In this document: in pieces, positions 1 to 11,052 of the stretch
Numbering within the stretch: position 1 is the first letter of the stretch
Layout of the letters: each line of letters starts with the position of its first letter
Assembly (NCBI RefSeq): GCF_003858635.1
Contig: NZ_RQJO01000007.1
Coordinates: forward strand, 2,047,941-2,111,940
Length of the DNA: 64,000 nucleotides
Direction: 5' to 3'
Origin: Larkinella rosea
GTDB lineage: Bacteria; Bacteroidota; Bacteroidia; Cytophagales; Spirosomataceae
Program-made: the position numbers and the translations under genes
Notes under the pieces: model-generated
The model's input: only the letters and a program-made list of their open reading frames with translations
What the model was told of the DNA's origin: nothing
Databases searched by the model: none

Positions 1-495
1 TAGTTTCCAATACGATGCAATCCGCCAGAGATCATCGTCTACTTTCGTAAATACATCGACCAAAATCTGATTTGGGATAATTTGAACGTATTGGCGAAAC
101 GACGGTATTGGGCGGTATAACCTGAATTTCGCGCGTTTATCAAACCCTTTCGTTGATGGGGAGAAAACCTCAATAATCACAACCGGGTTGGTTGCCGCAT
201 TCTTATGCATTTCACCCGTCTGTACTGGACCACAGATAATGCTGGCAGCGGGATAAACATATTGATTCTGAGAAATGGCAAGTGCCAGATCGGAATTATA
301 AATTCGACCCGGTTTACCTTTCAGGTTATTCCCTAATTCGCGGGTTGTATTTGTGGCAATCAGGCTATGCTCCGGAGTTCCTCCCGCCATACCATAGATC
401 TGGCCACCAACGTATTCGTATTTACTGTCCGATTCCTGAACCAGCGCAATGTACTCCTCGACCGTATAGCGAATTTTCTCGGCGATTGGCTCCAT
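1..495 (-). CDS. Uma2-family endonuclease-like protein, C-terminus cut by window edge
   Basis: Translating the minus strand from the ATG at 493-495 gives about 165 residues without a stop, running off the left edge. It begins MEPIAEKIRYTVEEYIAL and contains the DSKYEYVGGQIYGMAGGTPEH stretch seen at the start of Uma2 (DUF820) proteins. A later PVVIIEVFSPSTKGFDKRAKF segment carries the E-V-x-S-P-S-T core of the PD-(D/E)xK-like fold. Uma2 proteins are usually about 190 residues, so roughly the last 25 are missing. The family is widespread in Cyanobacteria and Bacteroidota; nuclease activity is presumed from the fold. The family call is strong, the function weak. Confidence 0.8.
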   Translation of the reverse strand, partial: MEPIAEKIRYTVEEYIALVQESDSKYEYVGGQIYGMAGGTPEHSLIATNTTRELGNNLKGKPGRIYNSDLALAISQNQYVYPAASIICGPVQTGEMHKNAATNPVVIIEVFSPSTKGFDKRAKFRLYRPIPSFRQYVQIIPNQILVDVFTKVDDDLWRIASYWKL

Positions 496-536
496 GAGGT
501 ATTCGGTTCTGAAGCGAGTAAGTTACAGAAAAGTCG

Positions 537-1604
537 TCAATAAGCCGCCCGTTTCACCAGATCGACCAGCGTTTCGATCCAGATCGGGCTGTCGTTCAGG
601 CTCTCGACCAGTTGCCAGTGTTCTCCGCCGTTTTTCTCGAAGAGCTCCTTGTATTCTACGCCGACTTCAATGATCGTTTCCAGACAGTCGGCCACAAAAG
701 CCGGTGAAAACGCCAGCACCCGTTTGGCTCCTTTCTGCACCAGTTGCGGAATTACTTCGTCGGTATACGGTTTTATCCAGGGATTCTTGCCCAGCCGCGA
801 CTGAAAGGAAGTCGTGTATTTTCCCTCCGGAATACCCAGTTCACTCACCAGCCGCCGGGTGGTGTCGAAACACTGCGCACGGTAACAGTACTGATTCATG
901 GCGTGCATCGACTGACAACAATCGCCGAATTTGCACACCTGACCGGTTACGTCGCCTTTCAAAATCTGACGTTCGGGCAAACCGTGGTAGCTAAACAGAA
1001 AATGGTCGTATTCCTGCTGTGCCATGTATTTACGACCCAGCCGAACAAACCCTTCGATAAATTTGGGATGGTCTGAAAACCGGTTGGTGAACGAAATCTT
1101 TGGAATGACCTGCCATTTCCCCACAATTTCCATCACTTTTTCATACACCGAACCCGTGCTGGCCGACGCATATTGCGGAAAAAACGGAATAACAATGATT
1201 TCCGTCAAACCAAGTTGCTGAAACGCCGTAAGCCCCGCTTCGATGCTCGGATTCTGATACCGCATCGCCAGCCTCACCACATAATCCTCGCCCAGCGCAG
1301 TTTGCAGCTCGCGTTCTACGACCTCACCATAATACTTTAAAGGTGAGCCATTTACCGTCCAGACATCCTTATAGACTTTTGCGGATTTGGGAGCCCGAAA
1401 GGGTGCAATAATACCGTTCACCAGAAAGGTTCGGGAAACAACCGGAATGTCGATCACCCGGCCATCCATCAGAAACTCACGCAGGTAATTCCGCACGTCC
1501 GGCACCGACGGGCTATCGGGCGTACCCAGATTCACAATCAGAACACCGGTTTTTCCGGGTTGTTTCTGCGCGGTTACGGTTTGTTGCAAAACGGGTATCT
1601 CCAT
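537..1604 (-). CDS. hemH: Ferrochelatase
   Basis: Ferrochelatase inserts ferrous iron into protoporphyrin IX (or coproporphyrin III, depending on the branch), the last metal step of heme synthesis. The 355-residue product opens with GVLIVNLGTPDSP, has the HGLPERQ motif with the metal-site His near 207, the conserved SFQSRLG near 266-272, and FVADCLETIIEV with the acidic partner Glu near 309. A cluster of cysteines at about 224-245 resembles the region that binds a [2Fe-2S] cluster in some bacterial ferrochelatases. Length matches the family. It is divergent from the oxyR-like gene, sharing a 161-bp intergenic region, which suggests peroxide-linked control. This link is inferred. Confidence 0.95.
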   Translation of the reverse strand: MEIPVLQQTVTAQKQPGKTGVLIVNLGTPDSPSVPDVRNYLREFLMDGRVIDIPVVSRTFLVNGIIAPFRAPKSAKVYKDVWTVNGSPLKYYGEVVERELQTALGEDYVVRLAMRYQNPSIEAGLTAFQQLGLTEIIVIPFFPQYASASTGSVYEKVMEIVGKWQVIPKISFTNRFSDHPKFIEGFVRLGRKYMAQQEYDHFLFSYHGLPERQILKGDVTGQVCKFGDCCQSMHAMNQYCYRAQCFDTTRRLVSELGIPEGKYTTSFQSRLGKNPWIKPYTDEVIPQLVQKGAKRVLAFSPAFVADCLETIIEVGVEYKELFEKNGGEHWQLVESLNDSPIWIETLVDLVKRAAY

Positions 1605-1699
1605 ACCGGGTACTTCTTAAATGAATAGCTGAAATAACAGGTCAAAATTACAACCTTATCGGTATCAACTCAATCAATATGTTTTATTTTTACATCGAA

Positions 1700-1711
1700 A
1701 TTATTGATAAT
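1700..1711. promoter_or_regulatory. Small palindrome between hemH and oxyR, candidate operator
   Basis: The 12-mer ATTATTGATAAT has 5-bp inverted arms and lies 55 bp before the oxyR start and 96 bp before hemH. It does not match the four-tetranucleotide E. coli OxyR site, so it is only a candidate LysR-type half site. Confidence 0.2.
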
Positions 1712-1765
1712 CATTCAAACCACCTCAACCGGTTATTACCATCCAGCCATTTTAGCCATTTAAAA

Positions 1766-2701
1766 ATGACCCTTTCCCAATTAGAATACATTGTTGCCGT
1801 TGATACGCACCGCCATTTTGCCACGGCTGCCGATCATTGCCACGTCACGCAGCCGACCTTAAGCATGCAGATTCAGAAGCTGGAAGATGAATTAGGGGTG
1901 TTGTTATTTGATCGGTCGAAACAGCCGGTGGTTCCGACGGAAACCGGTCAACTCATTCTGAATCAGGCGCGGGATGTGCTGCGAACCGCCCGACGAATTC
2001 CGGAAATTGTCAAAGAATCAAAAGAAGATTTTAGCGGTGAACTTCGGTTGGGCATCATACCGACCCTGGCACCGTACCTGCTGCCGTATTTCATCGGTCA
2101 GTTTATCGATCGTTATCCCGCCGTAACCGTCCAGATTCAGGAAATGATGACGGAACAGGTGTTGGAACGACTGAAAAACGGGCAGATCGACGTTGGTATT
2201 GTTGTCACGCCATTGGACGAAAACGGACTGTTGGAAATCCCGCTGTTTTACGAACCGTTCGTCGTGTATGCCGCCGACTCCCACCCGTTATTTCAAAAAA
2301 CCGCTATTTCGGCAACGGATTTAAAAACGGACGGTTTGTGGTTATTAACCGAAGGGCATTGCTTTCGAAATCAGGTAGTTAGCCTGTGTGGAACAGACAA
2401 AAGGCAGAACGGGAGCCAACCGCTCCGCTACGAAACCGGATCGCTCGAAACGCTCATCAAGCTGATTGATAAACAGGATGGTTTTACGCTCCTCCCCCAG
2501 CTCGCAACGGTTGATATGGACACTACCCGAAAGGCCCGCACCCGGCCCTTCGAGGCTCCACAGCCGGTGCGGGAAGTCAGTCTGGTGATGCACCGCAGTT
2601 TTCTGAAGCGGAAACTGATCGATGCCCTGAAGCAGGAAATTATCAATCACCTGCCCGTTGAACTGACTACGAAGAAAAAGAATACCGTTATCGGTATTTA
2701 A
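1766..2701 (+). CDS. oxyR: Hydrogen-peroxide-sensing LysR-family regulator OxyR
   Basis: OxyR is a LysR-type activator that senses H2O2 through a reversible disulfide. The 311-residue product has the winged-helix domain at 1-65 ([21 protein letters not shown]) and a periplasmic-binding-like sensor domain from about 90. The diagnostic [12 protein letters not shown] places cysteines at 199 and 208, the E. coli OxyR numbering. I chose the ATG at 1766 over an upstream one at 1679, because TLSQLEY is the normal N-terminus and the upstream 29 residues do not look like protein. It is divergent from hemH, and its stop overlaps the stop of the convergent helicase gene by 4 bp. Expected targets are catalase, Dps and ferrochelatase; this is inferred. 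Confidence 0.93.
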   Translation: MTLSQLEYIVAVDTHRHFATAADHCHVTQPTLSMQIQKLEDELGVLLFDRSKQPVVPTETGQLILNQARDVLRTARRIPEIVKESKEDFSGELRLGIIPTLAPYLLPYFIGQFIDRYPAVTVQIQEMMTEQVLERLKNGQIDVGIVVTPLDENGLLEIPLFYEPFVVYAADSHPLFQKTAISATDLKTDGLWLLTEGHCFRNQVVSLCGTDKRQNGSQPLRYETGSLETLIKLIDKQDGFTLLPQLATVDMDTTRKARTRPFEAPQPVREVSLVMHRSFLKRKLIDALKQEIINHLPVELTTKKKNTVIGI

Positions 2702-3957
2702 CGCCGTCCAAAACGACGCCGGTTTGAGCCCCGGAATGCATTCTCACTCCGGTTTCCGGTGGCTCCACTGTTCGTTTGGGGTCTTGCCGCAGATGCAGTT
2801 CCCGTCGAAGCAATTGCGGTTTCCATCGGATACGGATGGTTATCAATCACCGGAATAGTTTTGGAAATCAACTTATTGATATCCCGCAGGTATTCTTTTT
2901 CTTCCGAATCACAGAACGACAGCGCAATCCCGTTGTTGCCCGCCCGTCCGGTCCGGCCAATGCGGTGAACGTACGTTTCCGGAATATTCGGTAATTCGTA
3001 ATTGATCACGTGCGAAAGCTCTTCCACATCGATTCCGCGCGCGGCAATATCCGTTGCGACCAAAACCCGCGTTTGACGACTTTTGAAATTTGACAAAGCG
3101 CGTTGACGGGCATTTTGTGACTTATTCCCGTGAATGGCTTCTGCCGGAATACCGGCTTTCAGCAAGTCTTTGGCGACTTTGTCGGCACCGTGTTTCGTTC
3201 TGGCAAAAACCAGCGCCGAAGCGATCGCTTTATCATTCAAAAGATGAATCAATAAACGTTTTTTATCGACTTTGTCCACAAAATAAACCGCCTGTTTGAC
3301 CGTCTCCGCCGTCGAAGAAATGGGGGTTACTTCCACCCGAACCGGTTTTCGCAGAATCGTATCTGCCAGTTTGGAAACTTCCGGCGGCATGGTTGCGGAG
3401 AAAAACAGCGACTGCCGTTGCGAAGGCAGTTTGGCAATTACTTTTTTGACATCGTGGATAAATCCCATATCCAGCATCCGGTCGGCTTCATCGAGCACAA
3501 ACAGTTCGATGTTTTGCAAATGGACAAACCGCTGGTTCATCAGATCCAGTAACCGACCCGGTGTAGCGATCATAATATCGACACCCGCTTTCAGGGCCAG
3601 TGTTTGCGAATGCTGCGGGACGCCCCCAAAAATAACCGTATGACGAAGATTAAGGAATTTTCCGTAAGCCGAAAAGCTTTCGCCAATCTGAATGGCTAAT
3701 TCACGTGTCGGCGTTAAAATCAGGGCTTTAATGGGGCGGGGACCGCGATCCGACAATTTTTGTTCACTCAGAATCTGGAGAATGGGAATGGCAAAAGCAG
3801 CGGTTTTTCCCGTACCGGTCTGGGCGCATCCCAGCAAATCCTTCCGTTCCAGTAAAATGGGAATGGCCTGTTCCTGTATAGGTGTTGGAGTTGTATAACC
3901 TTCGGCACTCAGAGCCTTCAGAATTGGCTCAATGAGCGATAATTTGGTAAAAGACAT
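2698..3957 (-). CDS. DEAD-box ATP-dependent RNA helicase, RhlE type
   Basis: This helicase unwinds short RNA duplexes for ribosome assembly and RNA turnover. The 419 residues carry the Q motif ([11 protein letters not shown]), Walker A AQTGTGKT at 45-52, PTRELA near 83, DEAD at 156-159, SAT (FFSATMPP) and the [10 protein letters not shown] motif VI. A low-complexity Gly/Asn/Arg tail from about 385 ends [10 protein letters not shown] and is typical of RhlE-like helicases that bind RNA non-specifically. Stop codons overlap with oxyR across 2698-2701, so both genes end in the same few bases and any terminator must lie inside coding DNA. RhlE versus other Bacteroidota DEAD-box paralogs cannot be separated by eye. 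Confidence 0.92.
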   Translation of the reverse strand: MSFTKLSLIEPILKALSAEGYTTPTPIQEQAIPILLERKDLLGCAQTGTGKTAAFAIPILQILSEQKLSDRGPRPIKALILTPTRELAIQIGESFSAYGKFLNLRHTVIFGGVPQHSQTLALKAGVDIMIATPGRLLDLMNQRFVHLQNIELFVLDEADRMLDMGFIHDVKKVIAKLPSQRQSLFFSATMPPEVSKLADTILRKPVRVEVTPISSTAETVKQAVYFVDKVDKKRLLIHLLNDKAIASALVFARTKHGADKVAKDLLKAGIPAEAIHGNKSQNARQRALSNFKSRQTRVLVATDIAARGIDVEELSHVINYELPNIPETYVHRIGRTGRAGNNGIALSFCDSEEKEYLRDINKLISKTIPVIDNHPYPMETAIASTGTASAARPQTNSGATGNRSENAFRGSNRRRFGRR

Positions 3958-4020
3958 GTGTTGAATTTAGGTACTTACATTCGTACAACCCGTTCAGGAC
4001 AAATAAAGTGCCATTGCTGT

Positions 4021-4590
4021 TTATTCCGCAGCCCGATGTTCCGTGTTCTTCAACATATCGCGGACTTCCATTAACGCAAAACCCAACAAATTCCGCCCCG
4101 GCCATTTGACTGGATTTTCCCGATTGGGATGATCAGCCGCCAATCCAATTCCCCAAATGGCGTCAACGGGACTGGCTTCCACCAGAATGCGTTCGCCAGT
4201 TTGAATAAGGAAGCTTTTTAAAGACTGATTCTGGGCGAATTTGTAGAAATTGCCCTTTCTGACTATGTCATAACACTGGCCGGTCCAGCTTGCCGCATCG
4301 AAATTCCGCACCTGCCTTCCCCATTTCTTCGCTTCACCGGGCGATTTGCAGCGAAGGATTTCCTTTAATACGGCTTCGTCGCCGAACAGCCGGGCTTTTT
4401 CAGCCATCATCCAATGTTCGGCTGTTTTATAAACAACGTTCTCAACGGTAAATGGAGCTCCCCACCACTGACTGAAGCAACTTTCACCAATCTGTCCATC
4501 CTTTCGGGGCTGATGTCCCCAGAAAAATAGATACTTTAATCGGACTTCTTCGTCCAACCGGTTAATCAGCCAGGGCAAACTGTATTTCAT
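4021..4590 (-). CDS. NADAR-family protein (YbiA-like N-glycosidase)
   Basis: The 189-residue product shows the NADAR signature: KYLFFWGHQ near the N-terminus, FTVENVVYKTAEHWMMAEKARLFGD, then SPVDAIWGIGLAADHP and NLLGFALMEVRDML at the end. NADAR proteins of the YbiA/RibX type are N-glycosidases acting on riboflavin-pathway intermediates, and others remove ADP-ribose from guanine in RNA or DNA as antitoxins to ADP-ribosyltransferases. No toxin-like partner gene lies next to it; the closest gene is the small unknown one downstream at 4644-4901, on the same strand. The family call is firm, the substrate unknown. Confidence 0.85.
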   Translation of the reverse strand: MKYSLPWLINRLDEEVRLKYLFFWGHQPRKDGQIGESCFSQWWGAPFTVENVVYKTAEHWMMAEKARLFGDEAVLKEILRCKSPGEAKKWGRQVRNFDAASWTGQCYDIVRKGNFYKFAQNQSLKSFLIQTGERILVEASPVDAIWGIGLAADHPNRENPVKWPGRNLLGFALMEVRDMLKNTEHRAAE

Positions 4591-4643
4591 TGGATTTCAC
4601 AGAAATCAATAACTGCTTTCAAGGTCAATAAATGCCAAAGAGT

Positions 4644-4901
4644 TTAGTTTTCTAATTGACGCAAATCGACATCTTTTAAAAGTTCCTTCATTGAATCATA
4701 TTTCATCTGAAAGGCTTCATCAGCGGTTTTGTAAACCGTATCTTTTCCGTCCTGAATCTTTTGATTTGCGTTCTCAGCAAATAATTCTTTTCCAATTCTG
4801 TTAACTTCTTCTCTAAAATCATCAAAATCTTCCCGAGACCAATCATTCCATGAGCCAGCCATATCTAAGATTTTCTGATAGTTTTCGTCTTTTATGGTCA
4901 T
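4644..4901 (-). CDS. Small acidic hypothetical protein (85 aa)
   Basis: I do not recognise this gene. It encodes 85 residues beginning MTIKDENYQKILDMAGSW, mostly charged and predicted helical, with a WNDWSREDFDDFREEV segment and no signal or membrane segment. It lies upstream of the NADAR gene on the same strand (54-bp gap), so the two could be co-transcribed. Coding potential is supported by an uninterrupted frame with an ordinary composition in a stretch where no other frame is open. An antitoxin or a partner of the NADAR enzyme is possible but unsupported. Confidence 0.55.
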   Translation of the reverse strand: MTIKDENYQKILDMAGSWNDWSREDFDDFREEVNRIGKELFAENANQKIQDGKDTVYKTADEAFQMKYDSMKELLKDVDLRQLEN

Positions 4902-4965
4902 AGCTATTCGTTTTGATGAAATGTCTGTTTATTGAATCAGTTATTTTCATTAGTGGAAAATACTC

Positions 4966-6048
4966 TCACACCATCAACAACCGCCAGACGCCGGAAATCA
5001 GCAGCAGGATCAGGCCGACCGGCGTCAGGACCTTCCAGCACAGAAACATCATCTGATCGACCCGGACTCGGGGCAGCGTCCAGCGAACCCACATCTGCAC
5101 CAGAACCGCAAGCATCGCTTTCGAGAACAACCAGAACACGCCGGTAATATTGCCCCAGACCGTGCCAGGCAAACCGCTCGTCCAGTCGGCCAGCCGAACG
5201 GGGCCGAGATTTGGCAGGGGCGTGTTCCAGCTTCCGAGAAACAAAATCGCGCCCAGAAACGAAACGAGCAGCATCATGGCGTATTCAGACAACATCAGCA
5301 ACGCAAATCGCATGCCGCTGTATTCGGTGTTGTAACCACCCACCAGTTCAGATTCGCCTTCGGGCAAGTCGAAGGGCGCGCGGTTGCTTTCGGCCAGCGT
5401 CGTGATGAAGAAAATGACGTACGCAACCAGTAGAAACGGATTGCGCAGAATGTTCCAGCTAAAAATACCGCCCCAGTTCGTCACATCGACGCCCAATGCT
5501 TTCAGGCCGAACAGGTAATTGGTTTCTTCCGCATAAATACCCTGCTGAAAGCTGATGTCCTGCAAATTCAACGTCTGGCAAATCATGACTGCGCAGAGAA
5601 TCGTCAGGCCGAGCGGGATTTCGTAGGAAACGATCTGAGCGACGGAACGCATCGCCCCGAACAGCGAATACTTGTTGTTGGAGCCCCAGCCCGCCATCAG
5701 AATTCCGATCACATCGACGGACACAATCGCCATCAGGTAAAATACGCCGACATTCGTAGCCGAGCCCTGCAAATCGGGTGTCAGGGGCAACACGGCATAT
5801 CCGGCAAAAACCGACGCAAAAATGACCATCGGGGCCAGCAGAAACAGCCGACGGTCGGCGGCTTTGGGCACAATATCTTCTTTTTGCAGCAGTTTCAGTA
5901 AATCCGCAATCAGTTGCAGCAAACCGAATTTCCCGACTTCCATCGGCCCCAGGCGATCCTGAATAAAGGCCGAAACCTTGCGTTCGAGGTAAACGCCAAC
6001 CACCACAAAACTGACTGAAATGCCTAAAAAGATCGGAAGTGCGAGCAT
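4966..6048 (-). CDS. nuoH: NADH-quinone oxidoreductase subunit H, solitary
   Basis: NuoH is the membrane subunit of respiratory complex I that forms the quinone-binding chamber with NuoB/D. The product (360 residues from the ATG at 6048) is strongly hydrophobic with about eight helices and the family landmarks ERKVSAFIQDRLGPMEVG, the AESNRAPFDLPEGESELVGG loop and a C-terminal RWTLPRVRVDQMM. A GTG seven codons upstream (6069) is possible, but LALPIFLGIS is a normal NuoH start. No other nuo gene is adjacent: downstream is the unknown 85-aa gene and upstream the divergent photolyase. Subunits G and I would normally flank it. Sequence motifs appear intact, so it is probably functional. Confidence 0.93.
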   Translation of the reverse strand: MLALPIFLGISVSFVVVGVYLERKVSAFIQDRLGPMEVGKFGLLQLIADLLKLLQKEDIVPKAADRRLFLLAPMVIFASVFAGYAVLPLTPDLQGSATNVGVFYLMAIVSVDVIGILMAGWGSNNKYSLFGAMRSVAQIVSYEIPLGLTILCAVMICQTLNLQDISFQQGIYAEETNYLFGLKALGVDVTNWGGIFSWNILRNPFLLVAYVIFFITTLAESNRAPFDLPEGESELVGGYNTEYSGMRFALLMLSEYAMMLLVSFLGAILFLGSWNTPLPNLGPVRLADWTSGLPGTVWGNITGVFWLFSKAMLAVLVQMWVRWTLPRVRVDQMMFLCWKVLTPVGLILLLISGVWRLLMV

Positions 6049-6242
6049 ATTTGTACCTACGGGTCGCACGGGCGTCCCCGTTCAGTCCGTGTTTGAATCC
6101 TATCACTGGAAATTGCTGAGATTTTCAGCAATGCAGCTTAATAATTTTCAAATATAGGGATGCCGGGTCTAAATTACGGACTTTAGTCCGCAGGTACATA
6201 AACATTTCCACTGAACCGGCCGTTGCCCAGAAAAACCATCGT

Positions 6243-7565
<1,323 letters not shown>

Positions 7566-7657
7566 GCCCAGAAATAGTATTAATAAAATTGTAACTTGGA
7601 TGATTACAACTTTATCATACGTTTTGGTGTCTATACGAATACAATCTGCTGCCGCGC

Positions 7658-10015
7658 ATGCGTAATCGATACTTTTATTGCTTTGCTCTTTTATTCCTTA
7701 GCCTTCAACAACTTATTGCCCAGCGGGTTACCTTAAGTGGAACGGTCATGCGGGCCGATACGGCGCTGCCCGTCGTGGGTGCAAGTCTATTTGTGGTGGA
7801 GTCCGGCGCGGGTACAACTACCGACGAACAGGGGCGGTTTTCGTTTTCACTGCGCCCCGGTTCCTACCACATTCAACTGTCGGCAGTCGGTTTTAAGTCC
7901 GAACGACCGTTCATTGTCGTCAACGCCAATCGCACGGCGGTTTTCAAACTGATTTCCCAAACCTTTGAACTGGATGAAGTACAGGTTCGCGATCGGCGCG
8001 CGGATCAGAATGTGAAGGATGTTCGGATGAGTCAGATTCAACTGGATGTCCGGCAGCTCAAAAAAATGCCGGTCGTTTTGGGCGAACCGGATATTCTGAA
8101 GGCGCTGACGCTTCAGGCCGGGGTTTCGACGGCGGGCGAAGGCGCGGGCGGTTTTAACGTACGCGGGGGCCGCACCGACCAGAATCTGGTGTTGCTCGAT
8201 GGCGCGCCGATGTACAACACGTCGCACTTGCTCGGTTTTTACACGAACGTCAGTTCGGACGTCGTGCAGGATGTCAACCTGTACAAAGGCAGTTTTTCGT
8301 CGCAATATGGTGGGCGGATTTCGTCCCTGCTGCTCGTCAACACCAAAGCGGGCAACAGCGAACGCTGGCGGTTGTCGGGCGGAGTCAGTCCCGTCAGCGG
8401 ACGGCTGGTGGTCAATGGTCCGATTGCGAAAGGGCTGACGCTGATGGCCGCTGGGCGGGTGGCTTATCCGAACTGGATTCTCAAATCGTTTCCGGAACGG
8501 AGCGCGGCCAAACAAAGCCGGGCCTTTTTCTACGACGGAAATCTGAAACTCAACTATTCACCCAACGCCATTAATACGTTTTCGCTGTCGGCGTATCGCA
8601 GCGCCGACAGTTTCAAATTTCCCGGCGACACGACCTACGGCTGGCAATCGAACGTGGTATCGGGACGGTGGAGCAGTCTGTTGCGTCGGAATTTACAACT
8701 GAATGTCAATGCGTTATACAGCGGTTATCAATACCACGTCGATGGAGAAACCGAAGGATATACGTTTCGGTTGACTTCATACATTCAGCACCGGGAGGTG
8801 AAAGCCGATCTGTTTTATACGCTTTTCGAGAAACACAAATTACAAATCGGGGCCAACGGGATTTTGTACAAAATTCAGAAGGGCGATCAGCAGCCAACGG
8901 GTGCCAATTCGAGCATCAATCCGAAACAACTGGAACCCGAAAATGCCCGCGAACTGGGCGTATATGGCAATACGGAATGGATTCTGACGCCATCGATCAC
9001 GTTGCAGGCCGGTCTGCGGTATTCGGCTTACGCGCAGCTTGGACCGCAGACGGTTTATCGCTACGCCGGACAGGTGCCCCGTACGCCCGAAACCGTGGTT
9101 GACTCGACGGTTTATGCCGACGGAAAAACCATCCAGACCTACGGCGGTTTTGAACCCCGGCTGGGTTTGCGGATGCAGGTATCGCCGACGATGTCGCTGA
9201 AACTAAACTACAGCCGAAACCGCCAATACATTCATTTAATCTCCAACACCACCGCCATTACGCCCTCCGATTTCTGGAAAGTCAGCGACTCGTTCGTTCC
9301 CGCGCAGGTAGCCGATCAGATTGCCGTTGGGGTATTTAAAAACCTGAACGACAACGCCGTAGAACTTGCCATCGAAGGCTATTATAAAAGCATCGACAAC
9401 CTGGTTGAATACCGCAACGGCGCCACGTTGCTCCTGAACGAACGACTCGAAACCGATTTGCTGCGGGCGCACGGCAAGGCGTACGGCGTGGAGTTGAGCC
9501 TGGCTAAAAACAAGGGGAAACTGACAGGGCAGTTCAATTATTCATACGCCCGCTCGCTCGTGGCCGTGCAGACGGCGTTTAGTGAGTTACAGGTCAATCA
9601 GGGTGCGTATTATCCGTCGAATTTCGATAAACCGCACAACCTGAATATCCAGACCCGGCTGGCGATGCGCTACAACTGGACGTTTACGACCAACTTTGTT
9701 TACAGCACCGGCGTTCCGGCCACCTACCCCGACGGCCAGTACGTTTTTGCCAACCAGCCAACGCTGAATTATTCCAAACGCAACGCCGACCGGGTGCAGG
9801 ATTACCACCGGCTCGATATTGCCTTTTCGAAAGATACGCGCCTGAGCAACCGGCAAACCCGGTACAGCATCTGGACCATCGGCATTTACAATGTCTACGC
9901 CCGTAAAAATCCGTATTCGGTGTATTTCAACCGGGCTAATGCGCGATCGGAAGCTTACCGGCTGGCGGTTTTCGGCACTGTCATTCCGTCAGTTACGTAT
10001 AATTTTAATTTTTGA
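7658..10015 (+). CDS. TonB-dependent outer-membrane receptor with carboxypeptidase-like N-terminal domain
   Basis: The 785-residue protein imports a ligand through the outer membrane using TonB energy. It has a signal peptide (YCFALLFLSLQQLIAQ), a carboxypeptidase-regulatory-like domain at about 22-105 (VTLSGTVMRADTALPVVGAS), a plug domain with GGFNVRGGRTDQNLVLLDGAP, and a barrel ending in an aromatic-rich strand (SVTYNFNF). It is translationally coupled to the next gene by a TGATG overlap at 10013-10017. The receptor/DUF4249 lipoprotein pair is a recurrent Bacteroidota arrangement analogous to SusC/SusD. The ligand is unknown; siderophores or oligopeptides are possibilities. Confidence 0.9.
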   Translation: MRNRYFYCFALLFLSLQQLIAQRVTLSGTVMRADTALPVVGASLFVVESGAGTTTDEQGRFSFSLRPGSYHIQLSAVGFKSERPFIVVNANRTAVFKLISQTFELDEVQVRDRRADQNVKDVRMSQIQLDVRQLKKMPVVLGEPDILKALTLQAGVSTAGEGAGGFNVRGGRTDQNLVLLDGAPMYNTSHLLGFYTNVSSDVVQDVNLYKGSFSSQYGGRISSLLLVNTKAGNSERWRLSGGVSPVSGRLVVNGPIAKGLTLMAAGRVAYPNWILKSFPERSAAKQSRAFFYDGNLKLNYSPNAINTFSLSAYRSADSFKFPGDTTYGWQSNVVSGRWSSLLRRNLQLNVNALYSGYQYHVDGETEGYTFRLTSYIQHREVKADLFYTLFEKHKLQIGANGILYKIQKGDQQPTGANSSINPKQLEPENARELGVYGNTEWILTPSITLQAGLRYSAYAQLGPQTVYRYAGQVPRTPETVVDSTVYADGKTIQTYGGFEPRLGLRMQVSPTMSLKLNYSRNRQYIHLISNTTAITPSDFWKVSDSFVPAQVADQIAVGVFKNLNDNAVELAIEGYYKSIDNLVEYRNGATLLLNERLETDLLRAHGKAYGVELSLAKNKGKLTGQFNYSYARSLVAVQTAFSELQVNQGAYYPSNFDKPHNLNIQTRLAMRYNWTFTTNFVYSTGVPATYPDGQYVFANQPTLNYSKRNADRVQDYHRLDIAFSKDTRLSNRQTRYSIWTIGIYNVYARKNPYSVYFNRANARSEAYRLAVFGTVIPSVTYNFNF

Positions 10016-11052
10016 TGAAACAACTTCTTTTATTCTGGATGATCGCTGGTGCCGTGTCGGCCTGCATCGACCGGGTTTCGCTGCCCATCCGCAACGAAGC
10101 GCCCCGGCTGGTGGTCGATGGCCTGATTACGAACGAAAAACCGCCGTACAGCGTCCGACTCTCCTATTCCGGTAGTTTTACGTTCGATCAGGACACTCCG
10201 CAGGATCAGAAAATTACAAATGCGACGGTTACGCTCAAAGACGATGCGGGACATTCGACGCCCCTGGTGCATAGCATGTTTAATCAGGGCTATTACCAGA
10301 CAACCGATTCGTCATTCGTTGGCCAACCCGGTCGTTCCTACACCCTGACGGTCCGGCTGGCCGACGGAAAAACCTACGTTTCGGCGCCCGAAAAGATGCC
10401 CGCCGTGCCGCCCATCGACAGCGTTTATGCTAAATTTACGGCTACCGAAAGCGTCACCCTTCCCTACCAGTATTACATTTACCTCGACGCAACCGACCCG
10501 GCGGCCCAAGCCAATTATTACCGCTGGACGGCCTTCACCTACACCGCCCGCCGTTCGACCGGCATCCCGTGTTGCCTGGGATGTCCGGGGAAATGCTACG
10601 ACCGGTGCTGGTTGAAGTATTTCAGCCAGGATATCACCATTTTATCGGATAACGGTGTGAACGGAAACCGGTTGCGGCAACGGCAGGTAATGCGGTCGCC
10701 CATTTACACACCCGGCCCAACACTGATTGAAGTACAGCAGTTTAGCATGACGCCCGCGGCCTATCAATTCTGGAAGCTTTTTAAAGAGCAACAATCCCGA
10801 ACCGGCACCATTTTCGATCCGCTACCGGCGTCGGTCATTGGGAACATCGCCAATGCCAGCGACAGCAAAGACCAGGCTTTAGGCTATTTCGGCGCATCGG
10901 CGGTGGCTCGAAAGCGGTTTCGGGAACGGGGTGACGAAACCTACGGCACGGCTATTTATGGCTACATTAGTTCGGTTCTGGTGCCGGAAGGCGACTGCCG
11001 ACAAACCTACGGTTACGCGACTCCCGTGGTTGAGCCGCCCGGCTGGTTGTAG
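10015..11052 (+). CDS. DUF4249 outer-membrane lipoprotein
   Basis: A 345-residue protein with a lipoprotein signal (LLLFWMIAGAVSAC) followed by LVVDGLITNEKPPYSVRLSYS, which is the conserved opening of DUF4249 proteins. The region PCCLGCPGKCYDRC has six cysteines in fourteen residues, likely disulfides or a metal site exposed outside the cell. An in-frame TTG three bases upstream is ignored because the ATG at 10015 overlaps the receptor stop as TGATG, implying coupled translation. Its partner is the upstream TonB receptor; it probably sits on the receptor as a ligand-capturing lid. The gene abuts the convergent transglycosylase gene with no spacer (11052/11053). Confidence 0.85.
   Translation: MKQLLLFWMIAGAVSACIDRVSLPIRNEAPRLVVDGLITNEKPPYSVRLSYSGSFTFDQDTPQDQKITNATVTLKDDAGHSTPLVHSMFNQGYYQTTDSSFVGQPGRSYTLTVRLADGKTYVSAPEKMPAVPPIDSVYAKFTATESVTLPYQYYIYLDATDPAAQANYYRWTAFTYTARRSTGIPCCLGCPGKCYDRCWLKYFSQDITILSDNGVNGNRLRQRQVMRSPIYTPGPTLIEVQQFSMTPAAYQFWKLFKEQQSRTGTIFDPLPASVIGNIANASDSKDQALGYFGASAVARKRFRERGDETYGTAIYGYISSVLVPEGDCRQTYGYATPVVEPPGWL

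Noticed and set aside
5459-6106. 215-codon minus-strand frame over nuoH
   Set aside because: Out-of-frame shadow of nuoH, in which the NuoH frame shows all family motifs.
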